Shown here: positions 46,430 to 56,186 of the stretch, piece after piece
Layout: each line of letters begins with the position of its first letter
How positions within the stretch are numbered: the first letter of the stretch is position 1
Source: Actinomyces qiguomingii
GTDB taxonomy: Bacteria > Actinomycetota > Actinomycetes > Actinomycetales > Actinomycetaceae
Direction: 5' to 3'
Assembly (NCBI RefSeq): GCF_004102025.1
Contig: NZ_CP025228.1
Location: 2,170,001 to 2,234,000, forward strand
Length of the DNA stretch: 64,000 nucleotides
The notes under the pieces: generated by a model
Seen by the model: only the letters and a program-made list of their open reading frames with translations
Told to the model about the DNA's origin: nothing
Database searches by the model: none
Program-made: the position numbers and the translations under genes

Positions 46430-47098
46430 TCAGCCCGCGGCTCCCTGGGCCCGAGAGTCGGAGTCGGTATCGGCGATTTGCCCACGGGCGACGCCGTCTT
46501 GTGCGCCAATCTCGCCCGTCAAGTAGTGCTGGATCACCGGACCGACGGCGGCAGCGAGTTCCTCCGGGCTCGCCGCGGCCACGGCGTCGAGGCGGGCGAC
46601 CCAGCGCGCCATGCCCAGTCCGACCAGATGTCCGGCGATGAGTTGGGAGCGCAGCCGCACCCGGTCGGGTGCCACCTTCGCGACCAATGGGGTTACCAGA
46701 GCTCCGACCACGAGCTTGCGCACCCGCGCCACCATGCCCTCGTTGGTCAGTGCCGCGCGCAGCAGCGCGGAAAAGCGTTCCTGGCCCATGCGATCCCACT
46801 GAGTGATGAACACACGCACCAGTGCCACCCCCTGCCGGGATGAGGGCAGGCGCCGGACTTCGTCAAGAACACTCGGGTCCATCGGCGGCCCGTCCGGCCC
46901 GTCATAGACTGCCTCGACGAACAAATCGGATCGCTCCGGGAAGTAGTGGTGCACCAACGCCGGGTCCACGCCCGCCTCGCGTGCAATGCCGCGCAGCGAG
47001 GTGTTGTAACCGTCGCGGGCGAAGGCGGCGCGGGCCGCCTCTAAAATCGCCCGCCGGGCATCCGGGCTCCCGGCCCGCCTGCGACCCCGCGTGCCCAT
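46430..47098 (-). CDS. TetR-family regulator
   Basis: 222 aa from ATG 47098, which has AGGAGG eight bases upstream. The DNA-binding domain is typical: RRAILEAARAAFARDGYNTSLRGIAREAGVDPALVHHYFPERSDLF (about 15-60). The C-terminal ligand domain (VLDEVRRLPSSRQGVALVRVF onward) resembles TetR regulators of the AefR/RutR-like group. It precedes the DrrAB-like genes on the same strand and probably represses them, perhaps at the palindrome at 46352. Confidence 0.9.
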   Translation of the reverse strand: MGTRGRRRAGSPDARRAILEAARAAFARDGYNTSLRGIAREAGVDPALVHHYFPERSDLFVEAVYDGPDGPPMDPSVLDEVRRLPSSRQGVALVRVFITQWDRMGQERFSALLRAALTNEGMVARVRKLVVGALVTPLVAKVAPDRVRLRSQLIAGHLVGLGMARWVARLDAVAAASPEELAAAVGPVIQHYLTGEIGAQDGVARGQIADTDSDSRAQGAAG

Positions 47099-47207
47099 CT
47101 CACCCTCCTGCGCGACTATTGACAGGTCGAAGGATACGTTCGGTGTCGTCCTGGTGCCGAGCTTCAGCAGACAACCGCCCCCACCGACACGGCGTCCGCA
47201 CCCAAAT

Positions 47208-47344
47208 GTGTCCATCTGTCGCCACTTTCAGATATCGACTCAGCCGTTCCCGCAACAACAACAACGGCTCTGTAGCAGGCGCAGCTGTGGTTCCTCCGGC
47301 GAACGAATGGGCACTGCACCGTCAAAGTGGCGACGGATGGACAC
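47208..47344. repeat. Long inverted repeat between tetR and the oxidoreductase
   Basis: Arms of 21 bp (47208-47228 and 47324-47344) match in 20 positions. The left arm reads GTGTCCATCTGTCGCCACTT. The 95-bp centre has a CAACAACAACAAC run. Nothing coding is seen in 47099-47373. It might be a bidirectional terminator, or the remains of a small non-autonomous mobile element. Confidence 0.7.
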
Positions 47345-47373
47345 TTTTCCGCCGAACACACCCCCACCCGAGC

Positions 47374-48440
47374 TCACGCACCGGCCGATCCGGCCACGTC
47401 GCAGACGAGCTTGCCGATCTGGTGGCCCCGGGCGAGTCGGGCGTAGGCGGCGGGCACCTCGTCCAGCGGCATAGTCTCAGCCACGCGGGTGTTAAGCCTC
47501 CCGCCAGCGACGAGCTCCAGCAGCCCGGCAAGCATGGCGGCCAGGTCGGCGCGATCGCGAGCAGCACCCGCGGAGTAGGCCGCCCCCAGGGAGACCTCGT
47601 GGATCGACGGCGAAATCGTGAACCCCGGGATGGCGGCCAGGTCGGGCCGCCCACCGATGAAGGCCAGGCCGCCGTTGAAGGTGAGCGCACCCAGGTTCGC
47701 GGTCGCCGAAGCGGAATCGAGGGTGTCGAGCACGGCATCTAGGCCGTGCCGCTCGGGGTGAGCGCACGCGCGGCCATGGCGACGGCTTCGGGGCCGCCCG
47801 CGACTCGGTAGTCGATGACCTCGTCTGCACCGAGCGCGCGCACGGCCTCCAACTTGGTCGTCGACGCGGTGGCGATGACGCGGGCGCCGAGACCTTTGGC
47901 GATCTGGATGGCGTAGCCGCCCACTCCCCCGGCGCCGGCGGTGATGAGCACCGTCTGCTCGGCGGCCAGGCGCAGACGTCGCACCAGCGCTTGGTAGGCG
48001 GTCATGCCCGCACTTGGTAGGGCGGCCGCCTCTACGGCGGTAACCGCCGCGGGCACGTGCGCAACCGCGAGGGCATCGACGACGGTGTACTGGGCCAGTC
48101 CACCCGGGCGCCGTAGATCGTGGTACAGGGCGACGCGGTCGCCGACGGCGAGGTCGGGACGCAGCGCGGAGGTGCCGTCGTCGGCCGGGGTGGTGACGCC
48201 GGGCCCGATAACGTCAATGGTGCCGGCGACGTCCAAGCCGAGGATGTGCGGCCAACTCCAGGCTGCGCTGCCGCGGGCGACCTTCCAGTCGACAGGGTTC
48301 AGCCCGCAGGCCTCCACGCGCAGCCGGACCTGTCCCACGCCGGACTCGGGGACACTCACCTCCCCGACTCGCATGGCGGAGGCCAGATCCGCGGGCCCGG
48401 CCGGACGGTCGAGCAGTAGGGCGGTCATGATGTCAGGCAC
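47374..48440 (-). pseudogene. Zinc-type alcohol dehydrogenase / quinone oxidoreductase, frameshifted
   Basis: The N-terminal part (48440-47739) has the GroES-like fold (VEACGLNPVDWKVARG, GLDVAGTIDVIGPGV) and the NADPH-binding GAGGVGGYAIQIAKGLGARVIATAS. After ALTPSG a one-base shift near 47745 gives a stop. The second frame continues with GLDAVLDTLDSASATANLGALTF down to 47374. So one single-base change splits an otherwise intact gene of about 350 aa. It could be a true mutation or a sequencing error. The homolog reduces quinones or enones. Confidence 0.85.
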
Positions 48441-48674
48441 GGTCTTCTACTGGATTTCCGGCGGCTGGTCAAGCCTGTGGCGATGCGCCCGGACGAGCCA
48501 GCCCCGCCGCCTTCATGGTCTGTTCGCATCGTATCGCTGCGCCCGCGCACCGGTCCCAGCGGAGGGAGTCGATGCGCCCGAATTCGCGTCAGTGGAGAGT
48601 GGGATCCTGTACGCGCGATACCTCAACGAATCAGTACCGCAACGGTATGGCGGAGTACGCCGCGTGGTGCACTC
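48441..48674. other. Divergent spacer upstream of the oxidoreductase
   Basis: A short palindrome TACCG-CAA-CGGTA (about 48640-48652) might be a regulatory site. No gene is recognised. Confidence 0.3.
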
Positions 48675-48709
48675 TTGACTAACCAAACTCGTCAACGTAA
48701 GGTTGACGA
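48675..48709 (+). promoter_or_regulatory. Leaderless promoter and palindrome of the toxin-antitoxin-like pair
   Basis: TTGACT (48675-48680), 17 bp, TAAGGT (48698-48703), then six bases to ATG 48710. The inverted repeat TCGTCAAC-GTAAG-GTTGACGA (48689-48696, 48702-48709) overlaps the -10 and ends at the start codon. This layout suggests autoregulation and a leaderless mRNA. Confidence 0.6.
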
Positions 48710-48946
48710 ATGAGGGTTACTCGGTCGGCCCTCAAACATGGTGTCTCAGCCGATGACGTCGCCCACGCCTGGGAGAACGCGTTGCGACTGGTGGAGTACG
48801 AGTATGACGGGGAGGATCGATTACTCGTGATTGGCCCAGCGATGGATTCGAGTCTGCTTGAGTTGGTCGCTGTTCCTTCAGCCGCACCAGCCCGCATTAT
48901 CCATGCAGACCGTCTACGGCCGAAGTTCTACGATTATCTGAAGTGA
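48710..48946 (+). CDS. Small protein, possible BrnT-like toxin
   Basis: 78 aa, begins [26 protein letters not shown]. The second half ([25 protein letters not shown], then [16 protein letters not shown]) has the strand order and the RII-x-AxR ending of BrnT/DUF4258-like RelE-fold proteins. It is followed by a small HTH gene with four-base overlap and preceded by a palindrome at the promoter. A toxin role is inferred from this context, not shown. Confidence 0.6.
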   Translation: MRVTRSALKHGVSADDVAHAWENALRLVEYEYDGEDRLLVIGPAMDSSLLELVAVPSAAPARIIHADRLRPKFYDYLK

Positions 48947-49209
48947 TTCCCATGCAGCGAACAACTACGACCAGTTCTCCGGATGCCGGGCTGCAGTTTC
49001 TCGACCCGGCGCGCACGCCCTCACGCGACGCCACGCACTTCCGGCGCATCATCGCCGCGAAAAAACACGTGGTAGACGCGGAACAAGACCTGGCTCGCGC
49101 CGTCGCCGACGCTCGTGCGGCCGGTGAGTCATGGACAGTAATAGGCGCGGCCCTCGGTGTCTCGAAACAGGCCGCGCACAAGCGTTTCGGCCACTCGTCC
49201 CCCTGCTAG
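48943..49209 (+). CDS. Small helix-turn-helix protein, possible antitoxin
   Basis: 88 aa from GTG 48943 (overlapping the previous stop); ATG 48952 gives 85 aa. The C-terminal half is [35 protein letters not shown], a helix-turn-helix common in small actinobacterial regulators. It is coupled to the BrnT-like gene and is its probable antitoxin or regulator. It ends ten bases before the convergent rsmE stop. Confidence 0.65.
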   Translation: MIPMQRTTTTSSPDAGLQFLDPARTPSRDATHFRRIIAAKKHVVDAEQDLARAVADARAAGESWTVIGAALGVSKQAAHKRFGHSSPC

Positions 49210-49218
49210 AGACCCGCC

Positions 49219-50085
49219 TCAGCCCCACAGGCCGGCGCGCTGCGCGAGGACCGCGAGCGCTACCGGCCCTGCCGACGCCGTACGCAGCACATACGGCCCC
49301 AGGCGCACCGTGGTCGCCCCGGCGTCCTCCAGCGCCGTCACCTCTGCTGGGCCGATCCCGCCCTCGGGCCCGACGACGACGGCGAGCACCGGTGCCTCTC
49401 CCACACCGCCAGCACCCTCCCGAGAGTCGCCCTCGGTTGCGCCAGCCGCCTCCGACGCTGCCACACCCACCCGTGTCTCCGGCAGCGCCGCATCGCCGAT
49501 CGGCCTGGTCGCCTCCTCGTGCAAGACCAGCGCCGTCCCGCCGGCCTCGCACACCTGACGCACCCAGTCGGTCAGCTCGGCGGTGGTGAGCAGCTCCGCG
49601 ATCTCGGGCACGCGCGCCCGCCGCGACTGCTTGGCGGCCTCGCGTGCGGCGGCCTGCCAACGCTGGCGCCCCCGGGTCGCCTTCACCCCACGCCACACGG
49701 ACACGCACCTCTCGGCCCACCAGGGCACCACCTGGTCGGCGCCGACCTCGGTGGCGGTCTCCACCGCCTGCTCATCGCGCCCACTCTTGGCCAGCGCCTG
49801 CACCAGCACCAGTTTCAGCCTCGCGTCGGGTTCCTGGACCCGGTGCACCACCCGTACGCCCAGGCGCCCCCGCCGTCCGCCTTCGGCGTCGGTCACCTCG
49901 CACACCAGGCGCAGGCCCCGCCCGTCCACTAGGTCGACCCGCTCTCCCGGGCGCAGGCGCCTCACGGAGACCGCATGGTGAGCTTCCGGGCCGTTCAGTA
50001 TCAGCCCGTCCCCGGGGGCGGCGATGTCAGCCGCCCCGGCGGGCTCGAGCGTCTCGGGGGTGAAGATGAACACGGGCGCAGTCAC
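49219..50085 (-). CDS. rsmE: 16S rRNA m3U1498 methyltransferase
   Basis: 288 aa. SPOUT-class methyltransferase: an N-terminal PUA-like part (GPEAHHAVSVRRLRPGERVDLVDGRG), the QALAKSGRDEQAVETATEVGADQVVPW block, then the knot with VVVGPEGGIGPAEV and VRLGPYVLRTASAGPVAL that bind SAM. A Gly/Glu/Ala-rich insert (about 205-230) is longer than usual. It is divergent from the YggS-type gene. Confidence 0.94.
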   Translation of the reverse strand: MTAPVFIFTPETLEPAGAADIAAPGDGLILNGPEAHHAVSVRRLRPGERVDLVDGRGLRLVCEVTDAEGGRRGRLGVRVVHRVQEPDARLKLVLVQALAKSGRDEQAVETATEVGADQVVPWWAERCVSVWRGVKATRGRQRWQAAAREAAKQSRRARVPEIAELLTTAELTDWVRQVCEAGGTALVLHEEATRPIGDAALPETRVGVAASEAAGATEGDSREGAGGVGEAPVLAVVVGPEGGIGPAEVTALEDAGATTVRLGPYVLRTASAGPVALAVLAQRAGLWG

Positions 50086-50140
50086 CCTCTCAGCGTACGT
50101 TCACCGGCACACCGGTGCCGCAGTGCTAGCGTCACGGCAC

Positions 50141-50974
50141 ATGACCGATCCCGCGTCCCTCCCACAGCCAGCCACTGCCGCACGGCCTGTCACCGACCCA
50201 CCGGCCACGGCCCTAACCGGATCGACCGCGCCGACGGCCACCACAGTCGAAGACTTCCGCCGCAATCTGGCCGCCGTGCGCGCCCGCATTGATGCTGCCG
50301 CCCGCGCCTCCGGCCGGGACCCCGACCAGATTCGCCTATTGCCGGTTTCCAAAACGGTGCCGGAGGAGCGACTGCGGGCCGCCTACGACGCCGGTATCAC
50401 CCAAATGGGGGAGAACAAGGTGCAGGAGGCCAAACGTAAGGCTGCGAACCTGGCCGACCTGGGCATTCACTGGGCACTGATCGGCCATTTGCAGACCAAC
50501 AAGGCCAGAGACGTGGCCGCCTTCGCCGACGAATTCCAGGCGCTGGACTCGCTGCGCCTGGCCGAGGCACTGGACCGGCGGCTGCAGGCGGCCGGCCGCG
50601 GTCTGGACGTGTACGTGCAGGTCAACTCCTCCGGGGAGGCCTCCAAATTCGGCCTGCGTCCGGAGCAGGTCGCCGACTTCCTGGCGGCTCTGCCGGCCTA
50701 CTCCTCCCTGCGGGTGCGCGGCCTGATGACGCTGGCCGCACACACCGATGACGCCGACCGCATCCGTGAGTGCTTCCGGATCATGCGCGCCCTGCGGGAC
50801 GCCGGTCTGCAGGCGGGAACCATCGGCGCGGGCGAGCTGTCCATGGGTATGAGCGGAGACTTCGAGTTGGCAATCGCCGCCGGCTCCACCTGTGTGCGCG
50901 TGGGCCAGGCGATCTTCGGGGCGCGCTCGGTCCCGCAGCAGGCCCAAGCATCCGCGGGACCGGGACGCCGTTGA
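50141..50974 (+). CDS. YggS/PLPBP-family pyridoxal-phosphate homeostasis protein
   Basis: 277 aa from ATG 50141. Alanine-racemase-like barrel: LLPVSKTVPEE with the PLP lysine, ITQMGENKVQEA, WALIGHLQTNKA, VQVNSSGEASKFGL, GLMTLAAHTDD, and ELSMGMSGDFELAIAAGSTCVRVGQAIFG. The family binds PLP without known catalysis and affects amino acid and keto acid balance. The first 40 residues are a Pro/Thr-rich extension. Confidence 0.93.
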   Translation: MTDPASLPQPATAARPVTDPPATALTGSTAPTATTVEDFRRNLAAVRARIDAAARASGRDPDQIRLLPVSKTVPEERLRAAYDAGITQMGENKVQEAKRKAANLADLGIHWALIGHLQTNKARDVAAFADEFQALDSLRLAEALDRRLQAAGRGLDVYVQVNSSGEASKFGLRPEQVADFLAALPAYSSLRVRGLMTLAAHTDDADRIRECFRIMRALRDAGLQAGTIGAGELSMGMSGDFELAIAAGSTCVRVGQAIFGARSVPQQAQASAGPGRR

Positions 50975-51033
50975 CACCGGGCGGCTCAGGGGCGGCCGTC
51001 CTGCTGCTCGCCGCGCCCGGCACCCAACCTCGC

Positions 51034-52155
51034 TCAGCGTCCGGAGAACTTCTCTTTGAGCTTGCCCATGACGGATTCGTCCTTGGGTGGCGCGTAGCCG
51101 TCCTCTCCCCGCAGAGATGCCAGTTCAGCGAGCAATTCGCGCTGCCGTTCACCCAGATGGGTGGGGGTCTCCACCACCATCTGCACCCGCAGGTCGCCGC
51201 GGCCTGAGCGCCGCAGCCGGCCCACTCCCAGGCCCGACAGGACTATCTCATCCCCACCCTGGGTGCCGGCACGCACAGACACGTTGCGCCGACCGTCGAA
51301 GGTCTCCAGTGGGAACGTGGCTCCCAGGGCGGCAGCGGTCATAGGCACCCGCAACTCGGTGTACAGGTCGTCGCCCTCCCGGGTGAAGGCCTCGTGCTCG
51401 TTCTCGTGGATCTCCACGTATAGGTCACCGTTGGGACCGCCGGCGGGGCCTGCTTCGCCGCGGCCGGACATGCGGATGCGCGTGCCAGTGGAAACGCCCG
51501 CCGGGATGTTGATCTCGATGGGAGCGCGCACGTGCTGGCGGCCCTGGCCATCGCAGTCCTTGCAGGGCGAGGCGATGACGGTGCCGTACCCCTGGCAGCG
51601 CGGGCAGGGCGTGGAGGTGACCACATTGCCCAGTAGGGAGCGCTGCATGCGCTGCACGGATCCCTGACCGTTGCATTCGGAGCATGTCACCGGTGAGGTA
51701 CCGGGGCTGCAGCATGAGCCGTGGCAGGTGTCGCACACAACATAGGTGTCTACGGTGACGGTCTTCGTGGCGCCGAACACCACCTCGGCCAGATCCACGT
51801 CCACCGCCAAAAGGGAGTCCTGTCCGCGGCGGGTGCGCGATGCCGGGCCGCGGGCTGCGGCACCACCGAAGAAGGCCTGCTGGAACAGGTCGGAGAAGCT
51901 ACCGAAGTCGCCGGTGAAGCCGCCGCCGAAGCCGCCGTTGCCGTGCAGGGCGTCCTCCCCACCTAGGTCATACATCTGGCGCTTCTCGGAGTCCGAGAGG
52001 ACCTCGTATGCGGTGGATACCTTTTTGAACTCGTCCTCGTGCCCCGGACCGGCGACATCGGGATGCAGTTGCCGGGCCTTCTTGCGGTAGGCCTTCTTGA
52101 TCTCCTCGGCCGTGGCCTGGCGGGTGACGCCGAGGACGTCGTAGTAGTCGCTCAC
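51034..52155 (-). CDS. dnaJ: Chaperone DnaJ (type I, DnaJ2-like)
   Basis: 373 aa. J-domain with the HPD motif ([11 protein letters not shown]), a Gly/Phe region, four CxxCxG-type repeats ([32 protein letters not shown]) and the C-terminal substrate domain. It stimulates DnaK. It follows hrcA by 77 bp and is likely under HrcA/CIRCE control. The pairing with hrcA rather than dnaK is the second-DnaJ arrangement of actinobacteria. Confidence 0.95.
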   Translation of the reverse strand: MSDYYDVLGVTRQATAEEIKKAYRKKARQLHPDVAGPGHEDEFKKVSTAYEVLSDSEKRQMYDLGGEDALHGNGGFGGGFTGDFGSFSDLFQQAFFGGAAARGPASRTRRGQDSLLAVDVDLAEVVFGATKTVTVDTYVVCDTCHGSCCSPGTSPVTCSECNGQGSVQRMQRSLLGNVVTSTPCPRCQGYGTVIASPCKDCDGQGRQHVRAPIEINIPAGVSTGTRIRMSGRGEAGPAGGPNGDLYVEIHENEHEAFTREGDDLYTELRVPMTAAALGATFPLETFDGRRNVSVRAGTQGGDEIVLSGLGVGRLRRSGRGDLRVQMVVETPTHLGERQRELLAELASLRGEDGYAPPKDESVMGKLKEKFSGR

Positions 52156-52232
52156 GCTTACTGGTGTTCCTTCATGATCGGTGGGTGTCGTCTGTTCGTG
52201 GGGCCGGCGCGCTCGGCGTCACGGCGGCAGGT

Positions 52233-53300
52233 TCAGGTTGCGGCTCCTTCGGTGCCGGTCAGGAACCGGGACAGGTAGCGGGCGACGGCGCGTACGGCCG
52301 CCATGGTGGCCGGGTAGTCCATGCGTGTGGGGCCGATGACGCCCAGGTGGGCGACGGCGGCGCCGCTGCCGGGGCCATAGGCTGCGGAGACCACCGATGC
52401 CTCGGCAAGTGCCTCCTCATGGGTCTCCGAACCGATCCGTACGGTGGTGCCGGTGTCATCCACGCCATCGCGGTGGGAAGCGTCGGCGGAGGTGAACAGT
52501 CGCAGCAGCACCACCTGCTCCTCGACCGCGTCCAGCAGCGCACCAATGGCCGAGAAATCCAAGGAACGAGCGAGGTTGGCGGTGCCAGCCACCACTATGC
52601 GCTCTTCGGCGTCGGGGCGCAGGGCGGCGATGAGCTCGTCGGTGACCGCCGCCAGCACAGCGCGTTCATCGTCAGGAGCTTGCTCGGTTAGAGCGCTGAG
52701 CACGGGGAGGACGTCGACGGCGCGACGGCCGACCAGGGCCGTGTTCAGCCGCACCCGCAGCCGTTCCAGGACGGCCGGATCCACCAGCCCACTGGGCCCC
52801 CGGCCGGACAGGCCCACAGTGCGCTGTTCCACGCGGCCGGTGTCGGTAATGATGACCAGCAGCAAGCGGGTGGGCCCCAGGGCCACCAGCTCCAGGTGGC
52901 GCAGTGTGGTGCGTCGCAGGCTCGGGTACTCGACGACGGCGAGCTGACCGGTCAGCTGCGCCAGCACGCGCACGGTGCGCGCGACGACCTGCTCCAGGTC
53001 AACCGCCCCGGACAGCAGAGCATTGATGGCGGCGCGCTCGGGTGCGGATAAGGGCTTGATGCGGGCCACCTCATCGACGAAGCGGCGGTAGCCCTTCTCC
53101 GTGGGGACGCGGCCCGCACTGGTGTGAGGCTGGTGGATGTAGCCCTCATCCTCCAGGGTGGCCATGTCGTTACGGATGGTGGCCGGGGACACGCCCAGCC
53201 GGTAGCGCTCCACCAGGGCGCGTGAGCCCACCGGTTCACGGGTACGCACATAGTCGGTGACGATGGCGGACAACACCTTCAGTCGACGGTCATCCGACAT
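52233..53300 (-). CDS. hrcA: Heat-inducible transcription repressor HrcA
   Basis: 355 aa from ATG 53300. The winged helix includes [29 protein letters not shown] and [37 protein letters not shown], the HrcA signature. The C-terminal part is the inactive-kinase-like dimer domain with [20 protein letters not shown] in place of the common fold insert. It represses heat-shock genes at CIRCE. It starts about 95 bp from a CIRCE element and is followed by dnaJ. Confidence 0.95.
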   Translation of the reverse strand: MSDDRRLKVLSAIVTDYVRTREPVGSRALVERYRLGVSPATIRNDMATLEDEGYIHQPHTSAGRVPTEKGYRRFVDEVARIKPLSAPERAAINALLSGAVDLEQVVARTVRVLAQLTGQLAVVEYPSLRRTTLRHLELVALGPTRLLLVIITDTGRVEQRTVGLSGRGPSGLVDPAVLERLRVRLNTALVGRRAVDVLPVLSALTEQAPDDERAVLAAVTDELIAALRPDAEERIVVAGTANLARSLDFSAIGALLDAVEEQVVLLRLFTSADASHRDGVDDTGTTVRIGSETHEEALAEASVVSAAYGPGSGAAVAHLGVIGPTRMDYPATMAAVRAVARYLSRFLTGTEGAAT

Positions 53301-53395
53301 GGGGTTCTCCTTCCTCATCTGTCACTCGTTGGGGTTGCGGGCGCCGCCCACATGGATGACGGTCCTGCCCGGGTGCCGCCGGGAGCGGTTTGCAT

Positions 53396-53422
53396 TTAGC
53401 ACTCCTTGGGCACGAGTGCCAT
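53396..53422. promoter_or_regulatory. CIRCE element (HrcA operator)
   Basis: TTAGCACTC (53396-53404), nine bases, GAGTGCCAT (53414-53422). The consensus is TTAGCACTC-N9-GAGTGCTAA, so one arm is perfect and the other has two changes. It lies between hrcA and the divergent DUF3097 gene. Confidence 0.85.
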
Positions 53423-53485
53423 CCTACGCCGTGGCGCGGCGAGTCAGCAGTGCGTATCGCGTGACCTTCCCCTACCGTGCCCTGA

Positions 53486-54559
53486 GTGAACACACCTGCA
53501 CCCCGCCGTCCCGGCGCCGTCCCCGGCGCCACCGCTGCCCGCCGTCAGGCTCTGCGCGAGCAGGCCGCACGCCGGCAGGCGGGGGCACCACCGAAAGCCG
53601 GTGCCGCTGGCACTGCCGGAGGTACCGGCCGGCTCTCGGACCCGGGATCTCCCCCGCGCCCCTCGGCACGAAACCGCTACGGCGGGGACGTGCTGTCGGC
53701 GGACCCCCACCGCATAGGCCCGACGGCGGTACGGCCGGAGTCGGTGCATGTGGCGCTGAAGCGTGGCATGGTGCTGGAGGACCGGCAGACCGGGTTCGTG
53801 GGTGCGGCTGTGGCCGTGGAGAAGTCCGGCGGCAAGCATGTGATGGTTTTAGAGGATCGCCGGGGGGTACGCCGCGCTTTTCCGCTGGGGCCGGGCTTCT
53901 GGTTGGAGGGCCGACCCGTGATCGTGGACCCGCCCGCGCCACGCAAGCGTCCACCCGCAGGACCCGTTAGTGCCTCCGGGCGCCGACTGACCGCGTCGGG
54001 CTCCTACGCCGTGGAGGGCGAGCGGGCCCGGGTGGCGCGCGCCTCTCGCATATGGGTTGAGGGCCGGCACGACGCCGAATTGGTGGAGAAGGTGTGGGGT
54101 GACGATCTGCGCCACGAGGGCGTAGTGGTCCTCATGCTCGACGGCGTAGACAACCTTGAGGAGATCATGACCGAGTTCGGGCCTTCGCCGCAGCGGCGAG
54201 CAGGTGTGCTCGTGGACCATTTGGTTCCCGGGTCAAAGGAGTCGCGCATCGCCGAACATGTACGGTCCATGCCGGGCGGGGAGAATGTGTTGATTCTGGG
54301 ACACCCGTATGTGGATGTGTGGCAGGCCGTGCGTCCCGAAAGGGTGGGGCTGCAGGCCTGGCCGGAGGTGCCCCGCGGGGTGGATATCAAGCACGGCACC
54401 CTGGAGGCGCTCGGCTGGCCGCATGCCGATCAGGCCGACATCGCCCATGGCTGGCAGCGGATCCTGGCCACGGTGCGCACCTACAAGGATTTGGAGCCGA
54501 GTCTGCTGGGGCGTATGGAGGAGCTCATCGACTTCGTCACCGCCCCCGGAACCCGCTAA
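53486..54559 (+). CDS. DUF3097-family protein
   Basis: 357 aa from GTG 53486. Actinobacterial family of unknown function that often sits near hrcA and hemW. After an Ala/Arg/Pro-rich N-terminus of 65 residues come a small beta domain (HVALKRGMVLEDRQTGFVGAAVAVEK), then a TOPRIM-like region (RIWVEGRHDAELVEKVWGDDLR, VVLMLDGVDNLEEIMTEF) and RAGVLVDHLVPGSKESRIA. The VEGRHDAEL and LDGVDNL blocks resemble Toprim acidic motifs, so a nucleic-acid role is possible (inference). Confidence 0.85.
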   Translation: MNTPAPRRPGAVPGATAARRQALREQAARRQAGAPPKAGAAGTAGGTGRLSDPGSPPRPSARNRYGGDVLSADPHRIGPTAVRPESVHVALKRGMVLEDRQTGFVGAAVAVEKSGGKHVMVLEDRRGVRRAFPLGPGFWLEGRPVIVDPPAPRKRPPAGPVSASGRRLTASGSYAVEGERARVARASRIWVEGRHDAELVEKVWGDDLRHEGVVVLMLDGVDNLEEIMTEFGPSPQRRAGVLVDHLVPGSKESRIAEHVRSMPGGENVLILGHPYVDVWQAVRPERVGLQAWPEVPRGVDIKHGTLEALGWPHADQADIAHGWQRILATVRTYKDLEPSLLGRMEELIDFVTAPGTR

Positions 54560-54606
54560 CGCCTCTGCTCTCCCGCCTCCCCCGCCTCCCGCCCAATCCC
54601 AACCCC

Positions 54607-54663
54607 ACCGAGTTCGGTCGAAATAACCACCGAGTTCGGTCGAAATAACCACCGAGTTCGGTC
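54607..54663. repeat. 22-bp tandem repeat, locus 6 (three units)
   Basis: CCGAGTTCGG cores begin at 54608, 54630 and 54652. The units are almost identical (ACCGAGTTCGGTCGAAATA). It lies between the convergent DUF3097 and NhaD genes; nothing else is seen in 54560-54782. Confidence 0.9.
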
Positions 54664-54782
54664 AACAGGCCTGCTCGACACAGGCCGATGGTTGGTAAAG
54701 ACGAGCCACAACGGCAGGGGCCGGGCACCCTCGAGCATCCCGGCCCCTGCCGTCATAATCCAAGGCTGCGTGACCGGCGTCG

Positions 54783-56186
54783 TCAGGCGTCGGCCAGCGC
54801 CAGGCGGCGGCTGGAGCGCAGCAGCCTGACATTGTTGGCAAGAAGCAGCAACACCAGTACGAGACCGGCGAGCCTAGCCCAAAGCGAGCTGGACATGAAC
54901 AGCAGGACCATGGCTACCAGGATCGGCCCCAGGTACATGTAGGCACGGACGATGTAACCACCGAAGGACGGCATTTCCACATCACGCGCCTCGGCCACGG
55001 ACTTGACCATGAAGTTCGGACCGTTGCCGATGTAGGTGAGCGCGCCGCACAACACGGCACCCAGCGAAATGGAACGCAGATACAGCTCGGGCACACCCGC
55101 AACTGTCGCACCGCCCGGGTGGGCAACCTGACCGGCCATCTCGAAGAAGGTGGCATAGGTAGGGGCGTTGTCCAGCAGGGAGGACAGCCCGCCCGTGAAC
55201 ACGAAGAACGTGATCTCGTTCAGGGGGAGGCTGCCGGCTACCTCGTCCAAGTAGCGCAGCGCGGGAATCATGGTCAGGAAGATACCGATGAACAGGGCAG
55301 CGACCTCCGCGATCGGGCCCCACTCGAACTGGTTGTCCTCGAAGCGGGCCCGCTTATCACCGAGCTTGTAGGAGGCGACAGCGGCCGCGAGCATGATGAT
55401 CTCCCGCAGCGGGATCCAATCCTTTAAGGCGGCGTGCCCCTCCTCAATGGCGTGAGCGTCGATGGACGGGGCGAAGGCCACGGCAGCAATGATGACTACG
55501 AACCAGACCAGATTGTTGGCTCCCCGCAGTCCCAGAGGCTCGATCTCGGTCTTGTCGGCGAGGATGTCGGCGGCGGGCTCCTGGGAGTAGTACCAGGTGT
55601 CCAGGGCGAAGTAGCTCGCCAGCAGCAGGGAGTTGACGAACAGCCATTCGACGACGAGACCGAAGGTCCAGGTGAAGGGTACGCCACGCAGGAAGCCCAG
55701 GAACAGTGGCGGATCGCCCAGCGGGGTCAGCAAGCCACCGCAGTTGGCTACGATGAAGATGGTGAACAGGACTGTGTGGACCCGATACTCACGCTCACGG
55801 TTGGTGTTCAGAAGCGGGCGGATCAGCAGCATCGCCGCGCCGGTTGTGCCCACGAAACTCGCCAGTAGACCGCCGACCGCCAGGAAGATCGTGTTGTTAC
55901 GCGGGGTGGCCTGGATGTCGCCCTTGAGGAAGATGCCGCCGGAGACAACGAACAGCGCCAACAGCAGCGAGATGAACTGCACGTACTCAACCACGGCGGC
56001 GAAGACGGGTTCCCAACCCAGGGCGATCCACATCCATGCGGCTACCGGGATGCCCAGGACCAGGGCGACCGTCAGCTGGCTGGAGTTCTTCTCCCACCAG
56101 TGGGATGTCGCCGGGACTAGCGGAAATACCGCGATCGAGGCGAGCATGACTACGAATGGCAGTACGGACCACCACTGCAACTCCAC
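54783..56186 (-). CDS. NhaD-type sodium:proton antiporter
   Basis: 467 aa, about 12 hydrophobic segments, ion transporter superfamily. Conserved blocks are GGIFLKGDIQATPRNNTIFLAVGGLLASFVGTTGAAMLLIRPLL, NCGGLLTPLGDPPLFLGFLRGVPF, and FTGGLSSLLDNAPTYATFFEMA with IGNGPNFMVK. These fit NhaD antiporters that expel sodium in exchange for protons. It has no operon partner and, with the ISL3 copy upstream, separates hemW from DUF3097/hrcA. Confidence 0.88.
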   Translation of the reverse strand: MELQWWSVLPFVVMLASIAVFPLVPATSHWWEKNSSQLTVALVLGIPVAAWMWIALGWEPVFAAVVEYVQFISLLLALFVVSGGIFLKGDIQATPRNNTIFLAVGGLLASFVGTTGAAMLLIRPLLNTNREREYRVHTVLFTIFIVANCGGLLTPLGDPPLFLGFLRGVPFTWTFGLVVEWLFVNSLLLASYFALDTWYYSQEPAADILADKTEIEPLGLRGANNLVWFVVIIAAVAFAPSIDAHAIEEGHAALKDWIPLREIIMLAAAVASYKLGDKRARFEDNQFEWGPIAEVAALFIGIFLTMIPALRYLDEVAGSLPLNEITFFVFTGGLSSLLDNAPTYATFFEMAGQVAHPGGATVAGVPELYLRSISLGAVLCGALTYIGNGPNFMVKSVAEARDVEMPSFGGYIVRAYMYLGPILVAMVLLFMSSSLWARLAGLVLVLLLLANNVRLLRSSRRLALADA

